A stretch of DNA of 64,000 bases from Escallonia rubra (lineage: Eukaryota; Streptophyta; Magnoliopsida; Escalloniales; Escalloniaceae): NCBI GenBank assembly GCA_033065855.1, contig JAVXUO010000272.1:124001-188000 (forward strand), in the 5' to 3' direction. The notes below the pieces were generated by a model. It was given only the letters and a program-made list of their open reading frames with translations. It was not told the origin of the DNA and did no database searches. Shown here piece after piece: positions 37,701-48,495 of the stretch; within the stretch, counting starts at the first letter, position 1, and the number at the start of each line of letters is the position of its first letter. The position numbers were made by a program, and so were the translations under genes.

Positions 37701-38299
37701 ATACGACTTTGAATTTGGGTTATATCGCCAGATTAAATGGTTTGACTTTAATATTAGTGAGTTAAAAAAATGAAATGAAAACCAATTATAGAATTTGGTT
37801 CAGTCAGACAACTAGATTGTTTGACCTTAACAAACTCTGTAAATCAAGTCCAGAATTGTAAAGATTCAAGAGGAATTTCTCAATTACATGATTGCATTTC
37901 GATATTGGGTACATCCAGTCCAACATTAGTTTGCGGATTATAATGGAATTGTACAATCGAATGGTTGCAGTATAACTAACTAAGCTAGTTTAAGTTGGGA
38001 TTTTGGGGGCATTTTGCGTTACTTTAGTCATTTGGGGTTATTGGTTTGCCAGGTCTACTGCCTCTTGTTTGAAGAAAAGGGCCTTTCCCCTCCCTCCTCT
38101 TACTCTATATATACACCGCCTTTTGCTTTAATGCTTTCAATCCACTTTTATCACCATTTTATTATGGAAATATTTTTGGCAGCTACTTGGTTGCAGGAAT
38201 CTTTTTCCAACCCCCCCTATATAGTGATAATTAATTATTACTAAATATTTTTAATAGTTTTATTTAGTGACGCTAAAAAAACAGTGTTATTGTCGATCA
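34795..38299. other. Upstream region of PG1 and intergenic DNA
   Basis: Apart from the PG1 promoter at the left edge, this 3.5-kb stretch has no recognised gene. A small direct repeat of GTCTATTCAAAG-like units is at about 37227-37282. Open frames of up to about 108 codons (for example near 35032 and 35989) lack domains. It ends at the AAGTG duplication of LTR copy B. Confidence 0.5.
34851..34866 (-). promoter_or_regulatory. TATA box of PG1
   Basis: On the minus strand the sequence reads GCATATATAGAGC, about 60 bp upstream of the PG1 start codon. All three PG genes have a TATA-like box at 50-95 bp from the ATG, which supports the call. No experimental start site is known. Confidence 0.6.
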
Positions 38300-39190
38300 A
38301 AGTGTGATGCCAAAGAAAGTGGGTTCGTACTTACGTGGAGGTGCCACAAAGGCTGCAGTCCGAGTCAGCTTCCAAGTATGTAAAGTGAGAGACAGCAAGG
38401 GTGGAACAAGGGCAGAGACCAAGGGCTTCCCAGACAGAGCTTGAGGGTGGCAGTGCTGCGAGGGCGATAGCGCAGGATGAATATACGACGACAGTCACAG
38501 TCCGATGCTTAGGTCCAAAGTCAGGGTCCTGTATGTTTCTCTCTCTAGGATTCTAGAGTGAGAAAGTGAAAATGTGAGAGAATGAAGAAGAAGTCCCGAA
38601 AATGTCCAACCATTCTGTTCTTTCATGAATTCTCAAGACCTCTATTTATAGAGATTGAGATGATTATGTCATTAACCGACACGTGGCGCTCCCCGGGAGT
38701 GACACGTCACCGGGGGGTCCACGGATGTCGGTGCTCCACGGACTGTCGGATCGCATATTCACCCGGCCTGCTCCTCACAGCGTCGCTCCGTCTGTCAGGA
38801 AAGACTGGCTCCCACCGCGTTGGTGTGGCCAGAGAACCCCCTTGATCTAGCCTCCAATCCAAGCCCTTGCGGAGTCCCACAGGCCTGGCAGCGGTGGGGA
38901 AGACCCGACGCCCAACTGCCAGGTGAACTAGGCGCGATGCCCTTCGAAGACCTGCTCCCGTCTCGGAGTGACCCGGGGGTCATAGTCCCTAGAGGTGCCG
39001 ACGCAAGCCCCCAGTGCCGGAGCACGTAGGCCAGTCACGCAGGCACCCTGACGGAGATAGTGTCCCGGAGGAGTCGCCTATTCCGCAGGCCGAGGTAGCA
39101 TCCCGGAGGAGCCGTCTACCTGGCCGGCCAAGGTAGCATCCCGGAGGAGCCATTTACCTGGCAGAAGGGGAGTTGAAGAGCTCCCTGGCA

Positions 39191-39660
39191 GAGATAGTGT
39201 CCCGGAGGAGTCGCCTATCCCCGCGGGTGAGTCCTTGTGCCGGAGCACTCAGAGCGAGTCAAGGTAGCATCCCGGAGGAGCCGTCTACCCGACTGGCCGA
39301 GGTAGCATCCCGGAGGAGCCGTCTACCTAGCGGAAGGGGAGTTGAAGAGCTCCCTGGCAGAGATAGTGTCCCGGAGGAGTCGCCTATCCCCGCGGGTGAG
39401 TCCTTGTGCCGGAGCACTTGGAGCGAGTCAAGGTAGCATCCCGGAGGAGCCGTTTACCCGACTGGCCGAGGTAGCATCCCGGAGGAGCCGTCTACCTGGC
39501 GGAAGGGGAGTTGAAGAGCTCCCTGGCAGAGATAGTGTCCCGGAGGAGTCGCCTATCCCCGCGGGTGAGTCCTTATGCCGGAGCACTCGGAGCATGTCAA
39601 GGTAGCATCCCGGAGGAGCCGTCTACCTGGCGGAAGGGGAGTTGAAGAGCTCCTTGGCAG
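39191..39660. repeat. 169-bp tandem array inside LTR copy B
   Basis: The motif GAGATAGTGTCCCGGAGGAG recurs at 39191, 39360, 39529 and 39660. The first three intervals are 169, 169 and 131 bp. Within each unit GGTAGCATCCCGGAGGAGCC occurs once or twice. The same building blocks appear in copies A and C with fewer repeats. Confidence 0.9.
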
Positions 39661-40259
39661 AGATAGTGTCCCGGAGGAGTCGCCTATCCCTGCGGGTGAT
39701 GTACACTCCGGAGAGTGGGTTGAAGCATGTTCCATGACCAAGGCAAGGTGCGCATGGTGTGATGAATGAGTGCGGTGCCCGGGGGCATGATGACATGATT
39801 GTGGTGCATGGGCGCGATGGAGTGAGTAAGGTGCTGGGAGCACGTCTATGTCAATGGTGCGGCGCATGGGCGTGACGGAGTGCGTAAGGTGCCGGGGGCA
39901 TGTTTGTGTCAATGGTGGCGCATGGGCGCGACAGAGCGCGTAAGGTGCCGGGGGCACGTTGGTGTCAATGGTGGCGCATGGGCGCGACAGAGTGCATAAG
40001 GTGCCGGGATCACTTTCGTTTCAATGGTGGCGCATGGGCGCGACAGAGTGCGTATAGTGCCGGGGGCACGGTAGTGTGACAGAGAGCCTAGGGGCACGGT
40101 AGTGTGACAGAGAGCCTGGGGGCACGACTGTATCAGCGGCGCGGCGCACGGGCACGGCGAAGTGTTGGAGTGTGACGCCCGGACGTCGGTGACGGGGGTC
40201 ACGGAGACGACGTCCGGGCGACGGATGATGAGCGTCGTGGAGTTGTGTCTGGGCGACGA

Positions 40260-40533
40260 GGGTCGCAGAGTTGTGTCCAGGCGACGAGGTCGCGGAGTTG
40301 TGTCCGGGCGACGGGGGTCGCAGAGTTGTGTTCGGGCGACGGGGGTCGCGGAGTTGACGTCCGAACGACGGGCGACGGGGGTCGCGGAGTTGACGTCCGG
40401 ACGACGGGCGACGGGCGTCGCGGAGTTGACGTCCGGACGACGGGCGACGGGGGTCGCGGAGTTGACGTCCGGACGACGGGCGACGGGGGTCGCGGAGTTG
40501 ACGTCCGGACGACGGGCGAAGGGCGTCGCGGAG
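40260..40533. repeat. 36-bp minisatellite inside LTR copy B
   Basis: GTCGCGGAG recurs every 36 bp at 40345, 40381, 40417, 40453, 40489 and 40525, preceded by shorter 27-28 bp versions from 40260. Because 36 is a multiple of three, all six frames stay open and mimic long proteins. Confidence 0.95.
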
Positions 40534-40564
40534 GATGCAAGGCCTCTTGAAGAGAAGTGAAGGT

Positions 40565-40780
40565 GCTAAGGATGGAGGCCAAAGGCCAACCCTTGGGGGA
40601 AGGCCAAGGTCAACCCATAGGGGCAGGCCAAGGCCAACCCCAAGGGAAGGCCGAGGCCGACCCCAAGGGGGAGGCCGAGGCCAACCCCAAGGGGAAGGCC
40701 AAGGCCGAGGCCGACCCCAAGGGGAAGGCCAAGGCCGAGGCCGACCCCAAGGGGGAGGCCAAGGCCAACCTCCTTGGGCA
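40565..40780. repeat. CCAAGG/CCGACC short repeat array inside LTR copy B
   Basis: Units of about 18-36 bp built from AAGGCC, GAGGCC and CCCCAAGGGG repeat about ten times. Similar arrays stand near the 3' end of the other copies (about 29155-29245, 45735-45880, 51680-51890), so this zone is a shared unstable part of the LTR. Confidence 0.88.
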
Positions 40781-41026
40781 AGTGTCATGGTGTATCGACG
40801 GACAACGTGCGAAGTGCGACGGTCGAAGCGTGATGCGGCGTCGCACGATGATGAGTTTCTTGGCGACGAAGTCGCGTAGAAGAAGTAAGAAGTGCACGTG
40901 ACTTGAGCGTGCACGCTTTGACCGGTTGTGAGCGTTGAAAAAGTCTGTTGCTTGTGCGGACGTGTCATGCAAAATGGGACCACAGTGGGCCTTTGGGTAC
41001 GACCAGAATAGGTTGGGAACAAAGTG

Positions 41027-41620
41027 TTAGAAGAAAAGTCACTAAAAATATTTAACTACAATTAATTGTCATTATATACGGGGTTGGAGGAAGAAATTCG
41101 TACAACCCGGATAACAACCAAAATTTGTTCTTTATTATGCCGGCGTTTTTCCTGTGGTTTATGTATTGTTCTGCTATTAGGGGATAGTTTTTCTTTTTTG
41201 TAAGAGCTTCGGCTTGTTGATATCGTTCACATGTGGCAGCCGAGGGGATCGATTGTGCTTCTGGATCTGAGTTCGTTGCCTACTCCTTTGGTGGCTTTGA
41301 AGGCTTTGAAAGTTATGATCTGATCCGGTAAAGATGATCATTGTTGAAGACATGATATTTAATTTACTTTTACTTCTAGTATTTGAGACTTTTCGCTTCA
41401 ATGCGAGTGTCTCCCCGCGGTTTGTTGATCCCTTTACGAAGTACTGCTTTACACTTGTTGCATTTTATCTTTGATATATTGTCGTTTGAAAAATAAGAAA
41501 ATTGAAATCGAGTAGAACATAGGTATCATTTTCGTGTTTACTGGGTATAAACACTCACAATTATGTCCGTACAAGATAATTGGATCCCTTTTACACAACT
41601 CTCTCATGAGTTTATTGTAT
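41027..41620. other. 3' flank of PG2
   Basis: This 0.6-kb stretch lies between LTR copy B and the PG2 stop codon. It should contain the PG2 3' UTR. No other gene is seen. Confidence 0.5.
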
Positions 41621-43201
41621 CTACCTCCCCAAACAACTTCCTGGGATGACACTGCCGCTACTATACCCACCTGCATTGTTACAGGTTGCCGTTGTAGCTC
41701 TGTAAGCGGTCGAAAGTTTTATGTCCTGCAATCTGATTCCTCTGCATGGATTACTTGAACTACAATCAAATATCACCGCCGCCTCCGTTCTTGATGTTCC
41801 TCTGATGTTTTTGTATGTCACCTGACTTATTTTTACGCCAGAACTCTAGAAAAAGGTTTGAGACGAGGGTCAGCACAACGCATTGAAGAATATGCACATG
41901 AAGCTTAAGATATTGAATAAACTGGGAATAGTTACAACATTTACCTGATGAGGGCATTGATTGTTGGGGCAGTAGGTTTGATCAATCAAGATTGGATTGG
42001 CAACGTTCCTCATGATAAGATTCCTGAAATTGATATTTGTGGCATAACTGTTGCTCGCTCTTGCCCATGATTTTATCCGTACCCCGTTATCAGTTTTCGT
42101 GAAAACGGAGTTTGTGACTGTCACATTCTGGACCCCATTTTCGTTTAAACTGTTGCCCAGGCTACCTATGCTGTAAGACGAATAAAAATAAGATTAGCAA
42201 GGTGAGTCCACATTGTTAAGTAACACCAAGGTGCTGCTAATTTCTAGCCAAACATTTTTAGCAACAAAAAACGACAATGTCACTTAATTAAAAGCAATAA
42301 ATCACTAATAACAACAAACTAATGTCACGTCTTTCGTTAGTAATGATTGTTTGGCAACAAACAGGATGCTAAGTGTTCACCTGATGCCATGTCCGGGGCC
42401 GCATCCGATCCGCTCAATCCAGACATTCTTGGTGTTGGGACCGATGGCAATGCAATCATCTCCGGTCCTGATTATGCTACCGGAGACGGTAACGCCAGTG
42501 GAGTCCTGCACGAGGAGCCCCTCTGTGTTTGGGCTGTTACTAGGCGCTATAATCCTCACATTTTGGATCCTCAGATTATTGCACCGGGCAACCGCAAAAT
42601 GACTTAACTGGCTCTTGATCGACGTTAAGCCACTGACCACAATGTTATTGCACCACAGGAACGTTATTGACTGCACAAACACAGTGGAAAATTATTGGCA
42701 CACATATCGGCATGGAGCCAAAAAACAGACACACACACACACACACACACACACACGTATTACGCGTACCCTTGTTCCATAGGGACAATTACGGCCGGTC
42801 CTGCGGCAGGTCCAGAAGCCAGCTCCTCTTCCATCAACGGTTCCTCCTCCGCTAACAGTCAACCTTGAGACCTTCTGAAACAAAATCCAGAACCCAGAGT
42901 TTCCTAGGGAGCGGTAGTCCCACGGAGCTACAAGAGTTCCTTGAATCTGGAACAGGATTCTGTTCTTGCATGGGCCACTAAAAACTGCATTCTTGATCAA
43001 AAAAGTGCCTCGAGGAACATACACCATGGCCGGTGCAACCGAGTTGCATGCAGCCATCCAAGCCCGAAGGAATGGTAGGGTCGAGTCGGATTGACCATCT
43101 GGTTTGGCACCAAAACTGACTACATTGTAGGCTGCCTTGGTAGATGGCAACGAAGCTATTGCGAAAAGTAAAATCACACAAGTTGGCATGAGCTTAAACA
43201 T
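41621..43201 (-). CDS. GH28 polygalacturonase-like, PG2, with altered active-site motif
   Basis: Four exons on the minus strand: 43201-42770, 42670-42381, 42170-41945 and 41845-41621; 390 aa; GT-AG introns in the same positions as PG1 and PG3. Residues 1-23 form a signal peptide (MFKLMPTCVILLFAIASLPS then TKA). GDD (214-216), GHG (237-239) and RIK (272-274) are intact. The first signature reads NTEGLL (192-197) in place of NTDGIH, so the conserved aspartate is Glu194 and the following His is Leu197. That Asp is one of three catalytic carboxylates in GH28, so activity may be reduced, changed or lost. The frame is otherwise open and splice sites sound, so it is not a simple pseudogene. Intron 1 starts with a GT repeat just past the donor. 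Confidence 0.93.
42729..42756. repeat. (CA)n microsatellite beside the PG2 exon 1 donor
   Basis: About 14 CA units (GT on the sense strand) lie 13 bp beyond the donor site of PG2 intron 1, in a 99-bp intron. Changes in length here could affect splicing of so short an intron. Confidence 0.93.
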
Positions 43202-44123
43202 CTTCCTAGATAGCAGTTTGATTCTAAAAACTGAAAGAATAGATGAAGTATTTATACAGTCAAGGTCGTCTAGTATTAATTGATCCGAATCTAAAGCAAG
43301 TGAACATAAATGTTACGCCTACGTCATGTACTCAAAATGTACGGCGGAGTTGTGATGAATTCTTGGTAAGGGTGTAAACACAATAAGATCCATGAACACC
43401 GGATCAAAATATATTTGTGTGCTCTCACCACCCCAGGCAAGCATGTGAAATCTTTAAGTCACCCGAATAAGGTATTCACTGAACAATGTTTTGGTATATA
43501 AGATCCAATCCCATCACTGCGAGTGAAAGGAGTGGGAAGATATATTTAGGGGTACTTGTGATAGCTCTTTGAGTGACAAGTTTTAATGGAACTTTTAGCT
43601 TTATAAGAGATGATCAAAGAAGTGTCATTAAAGGTAAGTTGTAGCGAATTGGTCCAGTACAATGAAAAAAAAATTAAAAAATCGATGGTACTTCTTATAA
43701 CAATCTTAGAGGTAAATCCGCCATTGTTCCTTGAAATACTTTGGTTATTTCTTTTTCAAATCTTGGTGGCGGATTCGCAGCAAGAACTTGCCATTTTTTT
43801 GCACAGTGGTAGCGGCACGTGACTCCTTAATGGCAATCGAAGACACAGGGGAGAGTGTAGCTGCGTCGTATTCAATGTAGAACCAAAGATATAAAAACTT
43901 TGACTCCAAGCACCGCAAACACATGGGCACGCACATCCTGGATTACGACCACACTAACACAGTTGCAAGATTTCACAACCTTACTAGTGCCCAATCAGTA
44001 GCTATGATCTTGCCACCAACACTATTATTCATGCCATTAAAAGCCCCAATCACCACAGCCTTTGCTTCAATCAAATTCAACAACTGAGGCACGGTCGAGC
44101 AGTTTATGTTGATGCTTCTTCTT
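43202..44123. other. Upstream region of PG2
   Basis: Apart from the PG2 promoter next to 43201, no gene is recognised. Minus-strand reading at 43745-44100 gives fragments that vaguely suggest an old coding sequence, but no family could be named. Confidence 0.45.
43249..43256 (-). promoter_or_regulatory. TATA box of PG2
   Basis: The minus strand reads TATAAATA about 48 bp upstream of the PG2 start codon, a perfect TATA consensus. The spacing leaves a leader of roughly 20 bases. Confidence 0.65.
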
Positions 44124-46160
44124 TCATGCCAAGGAAAGTAGGTTTATAACTACGTGAAAGTGTCACAAAAGATGCAGTTTGAGTCAGCTGCTAAATAATC
44201 AATATTGGGACACAGTGAGGATGAAAGAAGGGCAGAGACCGAGGGTGAAAGAAGGGCAGAGACCAAGAGTTTCTCAGACAGAGCCTGAGGATGGTAGTGC
44301 TGCGAGGACGACGGCGCGAGGTGAATACACGACGACAACCATAGTCCAATACTTAGGTCCAGAGTCAAGGTCCTACATTAAGGTTCTGTGTGTTTCTCTC
44401 TCTAGAATTCTAAAGTGAGAAAGTCAATGTGAGAATGAGCTCTGTGAATCTGAATGTCTAAAGTTCTCTAAATGAATTCTCAAGACCCCTATCTATAGAG
44501 GTTGAGATGATGATGTCATCAACCGACACGTGGCGTTCCCCGGAAGTGATACGTCACCAAGGGGTCCACAAGTGCCGGTGCTCCAAAACTTATCGGATCT
44601 CATATTCATCTGGCTTGCCCCTTGCAGCGTCGCCCTGTCTGTCTCGAAAGACTGGCTCACACAGCGCCCGTAGGCTAGAGAGGCCCCTTAATCTAGCTAC
44701 CTGTCCAATGCCTTTTCAGAGTCCCACAGGGTGTTGAGAGACACCGATGACCTCACAACAGTGGGGAAGACCTGAAGCCTAACTGCCAGGCAGACTAGGA
44801 GCGATGCCCTCTGGAGACCTGCTCCCGTCTCGGAGTGACCCGGGGGTCATAGTCCCTAGGGGTGCCAATGAAAAGCCCCCAGTGTCGGAGTATGTAGACT
44901 AGTGATCATGCAAACACCCTGTCGGAGATAGTGCCTTATAGAGCGAGCCTATCCCGCGAGTGATTTCTCGTGCCCAAGCACTTGGAACGTGCCAAGATAG
45001 TGTCCTAAAGGAGTCGCATACCCGAAAGGTTGAGGTATCATCCCAAAAGAGCCGTTTACCTGGCGAAAAAGGAGCTGTACCTCCCTAGTAGAGATAGGGT
45101 CTTGGAGAACGAGCCTATCTCGCAGGTGAGTCCTTGTGCCGGAGCACTCGGAGCGCGCCAAGGTAGTGTCCCGGAGGAGTCGCCTACCCGACGGGCCAAT
45201 GTAGCATCCTGGAGGAGCCGTCTACCTTGGAGAAGGAGAGTCCTCATACCGAAGCACTTAGAGCTCCCTGGTGAAGATATTGTCCCGAAGGAGTCACCTA
45301 TCCCTGTAGGATGCTGCACACTTAGGGAAGTGGGTCGAAGCATGTTCCACGACCAAGGCAAAGGTGCGCATGGTGCGACAAAAGGATGGACCAACGCGGG
45401 GGCGCAGTAGTATGACATAAAGCCAGGGGGCATAACTGTAACAACAGCGTGGCGCATGGGCGCGACAGATGTGTACGGTGCCAATGTCACGGAAGTGTGA
45501 CAGAGAGCCCGAGGGACACAACTGGATAAGTAGCACGGCACATGGGCACAACGCGTGTGTGTGGTGCTGGGGTCACGTGACATGAGAATGGCGCACATGT
45601 ATGAAGACGGGTGTCATGGAGTCGGGGGCATGTGACGCGAAGACAGCGCTCGGGCGCGGTGGACGTCATGGGGTAAGGAGCCCGATATTTAATGCCTTAG
45701 TTTTGGGAATCGTGTGAGAGAGACGGTAAGCTTTATCAAGGCCGACCCCTTTAAGGGGTTAGAGAGGCTGACTGCCATGACATTGGGGAGGTCGATCCCC
45801 CTAAGGAGTTGGGGAGGCCAACCCCCTTGGGTGATTGGGAAGGCCGACGCCATGGACTTGAGGAGGCCTGCCTCCTCGCTTGAATAGTTGGGATAAAAAG
45901 AGGAAAATTAGAAAGAAAGAGAACACGCACGTGACTTGAGCATGCGGTTCGAGTTGACTGTTTAGGGCATTGAACTTTAACTGCTGATAAGTTGATGTGT
46001 CTAAATTGTGGGTTACTTAGCGGAGAAGAAAAGTATGTTTCTTGACGAAGAAGAAAAGTATGCTACTTAAAGGTGCATTTTTAGTTGACCGAGTCAATAG
46101 CGTTGAACTTTGATGTTGAAAAGTTGGCGTGTCGTGAGCAAGGGACCCAAGAGCAGTCCA
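44124..46160 (+). mobile_element. Solo-LTR-like fossil, copy C (about 2.0 kb, older)
   Basis: It begins with a diverged form of the family start (TCATGCCAAGGAAAG) and follows the same order of blocks as copies A and B: TATA-like CTATCTATAGAGG near 44489, G-box CACGTGGC near 44526, CCCGGAGGAG-type repeats, then the CCAACCCC zone. The right end is degraded and has no clear duplicated target, so 46160 is approximate. The overall divergence suggests it is older than A and B. Confidence 0.65.
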
Positions 46161-46762
46161 AAAGTATGTACTCTGGATGGCATAACAACATCCTTAAACA
46201 TTATGCATAAAACTAAGTTTGGCATAGCAACACCCTTAAAGTATGTACAACCACCATGGGCTGCAATCCCCCACTTTGGCAAATAATTGTTGCTAGTTAT
46301 GGTTCGTGGGAAATTTTTAGTGATGCAAAAAAGTTGCTAGTCAAATTTATGCCTTTTCTGTAATATTCAAATGTTTGGATGGGTTTGAATAAGTACGTTA
46401 TGTAAATATTTCGTTATCTTAGTGAAATTATTACTTTAATAAATAATTAAATAAAGTTTCTACCTTTAAAAAAATTAAAAAAAGTTTTGGCACCTTTTGA
46501 CTAAGTACCTTAAGTACGGGAGTTTATGTGTATTTTGCCCATTTAGGGCTTGATTAAATAGGTTGTTCTTCTCTTCAGCAACCTCCTTGCTGCTCTTTTC
46601 CGCTTCCTTCTCCAAGTTCTATACTAGAGCACGCACCTCGGTCATATTTTTGATCTTTTAATTCCGCTCAAACTAGGGTTTCATCGCTATAAGTTGTCAA
46701 TGTCATTCTTGTAGTCGTTTGGAGGTCTGATTAAGCCCTTAGAGTTTTTCTTTCTGACTTTT
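46161..46762. other. Gap between LTR copies C and D
   Basis: This 0.6-kb AT-rich stretch shows no gene and no retroelement domain. Copies C and D lie in the same orientation here, but no coding interior lies between them. Confidence 0.5.
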
Positions 46763-47988
46763 GGCGTTAATGCCAAGAAAATTGGGTTAGTAGCTACATG
46801 GAGATGTCACAAATGATACAGTCCGTGTCAGCTTCCAGATGTACAAAATGAGATGCAATGAGGGTGGAGTAAGGACAGAGAGTAAGGCTTTGCAGATAAG
46901 TCGTGAGGAGTGACAGTGCTACGAAGACGAGGGCTAAGACAATCAGAGTCGAAAGTCGACAGTCCAAGCTGAGGTCCAAGTTAGGGTCCAATGTCACGGT
47001 CCAATGTTATGTCCAACGTCAAGGTTCAATTGTGGTTCTCTCTCTAGAATTCAGTACTTCTGGATTCTAGAGTGAGAAAGTGCTCTGTATTGAATGAGAT
47101 TTTTTTTGTAAAAAATGAAATCTAGGGTCCTCTATTTACAGGCAAAAGTCTGCCTGTATCATCGGTCGCCATGTGTCGTCTCTTGGAAGTGATACGTCAC
47201 TACAAGAAAATTAACCATTAGCGACGGAAAAATTCCGTCGCTAAATGTAAAAATTCCGTCGCTAAAGCCTTTAGCGACGGAAATTCTGTCGCTAAAGTTC
47301 CGTCGCCTAAACCCTCGTCGCTAAAGGTTTTAGCGACGGAATTAGTATTCCATCGGTGATGCCTTAGTCTTTAGCGACGGAATTGATCATCCTTTAGCGA
47401 CGGAAATTCCGTCGCTATAACTATTTTGCAATTTTCAGAAAATTTAACTTTTTTAAAAATAAATAAATATAATATAAATATAATAAATTTTTTTAAAAAA
47501 AAAATCATTAGCGACGGATATTCCGTCGCCAATTCCGTCGCAAAACCATCTATTGGAGCTTATTTTTCCGTCGCTACAGGAGAATTATTCCGTCGCTAAA
47601 GGAGAATTATTCCGTCGCTAAAGAGAAATATTCCGTCGCTAATTCTGTCTCAAAAATCATATTTCTAGGTGCTAATTGATTTTTTCCGTCGCTAATTCCG
47701 TCGCAAAAATCATATTTAAGAGCTAAAAATTTTGAAAATAAAAATCATTAAATATGCATAAATAGATTATACTATTCTTAATTAATGCAACAACTATTGA
47801 CAATAATAATCCATCATTAAATAATCCAACGTCAACATCCGATAATGAACTAAAGATAACAAATATTCAACATTTGTTAAATATCACCAAAAGTGAACAA
47901 TAATACATCTAAATCAATCAGTTGCTTGGTTACCAAAATGAACAAAAATCCCAACAAACGTAACGTCAAATCTGGTCACATAAGACAA

Positions 47989-48057
47989 TCATCCACCTAG
48001 CTCGTCGAATGTTTCATCATTGTCATTCTCATTAGCATCAGTCGCACTAACTTCGGC
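47989..48057 (-). pseudogene. Acidic terminal exon remnant in CACTA element 1
   Basis: After a minus-strand acceptor (TTTGATACAG), 22 codons run to a TGA: residues include TDANENDNDETFDELGG, rich in Asp, Glu and Asn. CACTA element 2 has a similar exon at 62738-62833 at the same relative place, so both descend from one gene of the parent element. No preceding exons could be joined. Function is unknown. Confidence 0.55.
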
Positions 48058-48189
48058 CTGTATCAAAGCAAGTAAAGGCATGTTAAACCATTTATTTCGT
48101 GCAGTATTAATGAAAAATTAACTGTCTCGTACTAGAAAAACTGTTCCACCACCATATAAATACACTATCTATCAGCAAACAGACACAAC

Positions 48190-48495
48190 AAGATGAATAG
48201 ATGATTGATGTTCTCACCAATTTCCCAAACAAATGCAAACAAGTAAAATGTTAATTTCCCAAACCAAGTATAACACATTTCTGATTATTTGGCATTACAA
48301 CGTTACAACAATTCAAGTCCCTGGTAACTTTGTACACAGTGGTTACTAAAAACTTGTAGTGAAATTAACCAATTACCTCTATGTAAACCAAACCTTCTAT
48401 GTTGGCTCCACTAAATTAGTCCAACACATAAATCTATACATGCAATCCTTATACTAATACCAAGATGAATAGATGATTGATGTTCTCACCAATTC
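48190..48495. repeat. 33-bp direct repeat in CACTA element 1
   Basis: A segment starting AAGATGAATAGATGATTGA occurs near 48191 and again near 48463, identical over about 33 bp. Nearby, ACAACAAATCAGAACCTGAA is also repeated (about 48818 and 48881). These point to local duplications within the element. Confidence 0.8.

Larger units (their letters stand above)
38305..41021 (+). mobile_element. Solo-LTR-like fossil, copy B (2.7 kb)
   Basis: Same family as copy A, beginning TGATGCCAAAG and ending GGTTGGGAACA, flanked by the 5-bp repeat AAGTG (38300-38304, 41022-41026). TATA-like TCTATTTATAGAG is at 38641-38653, and a G-box core CACGTGGC lies about 35 bp beyond it; the G-box is also seen in copy C. 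Copy B is the longest because its internal repeats have expanded: a 169-bp array, a 36-bp array and a CCAAGG/CCGACC array. No internal retroelement genes are present. The perfect duplication suggests a young insertion. Confidence 0.82.

Noticed and set aside
40021-41022. Long minus-strand open frame of 333 codons with Arg/Pro/Ser-rich repeats
   Set aside because: It is produced by the 36-bp and short GC-rich repeats inside LTR copy B. All frames stay open there; no domain or codon bias supports a protein.
43745-44100. Possible decayed retroelement or gene fragment on the minus strand
   Set aside because: Short pieces look protein-like, but no family motif could be named with confidence.
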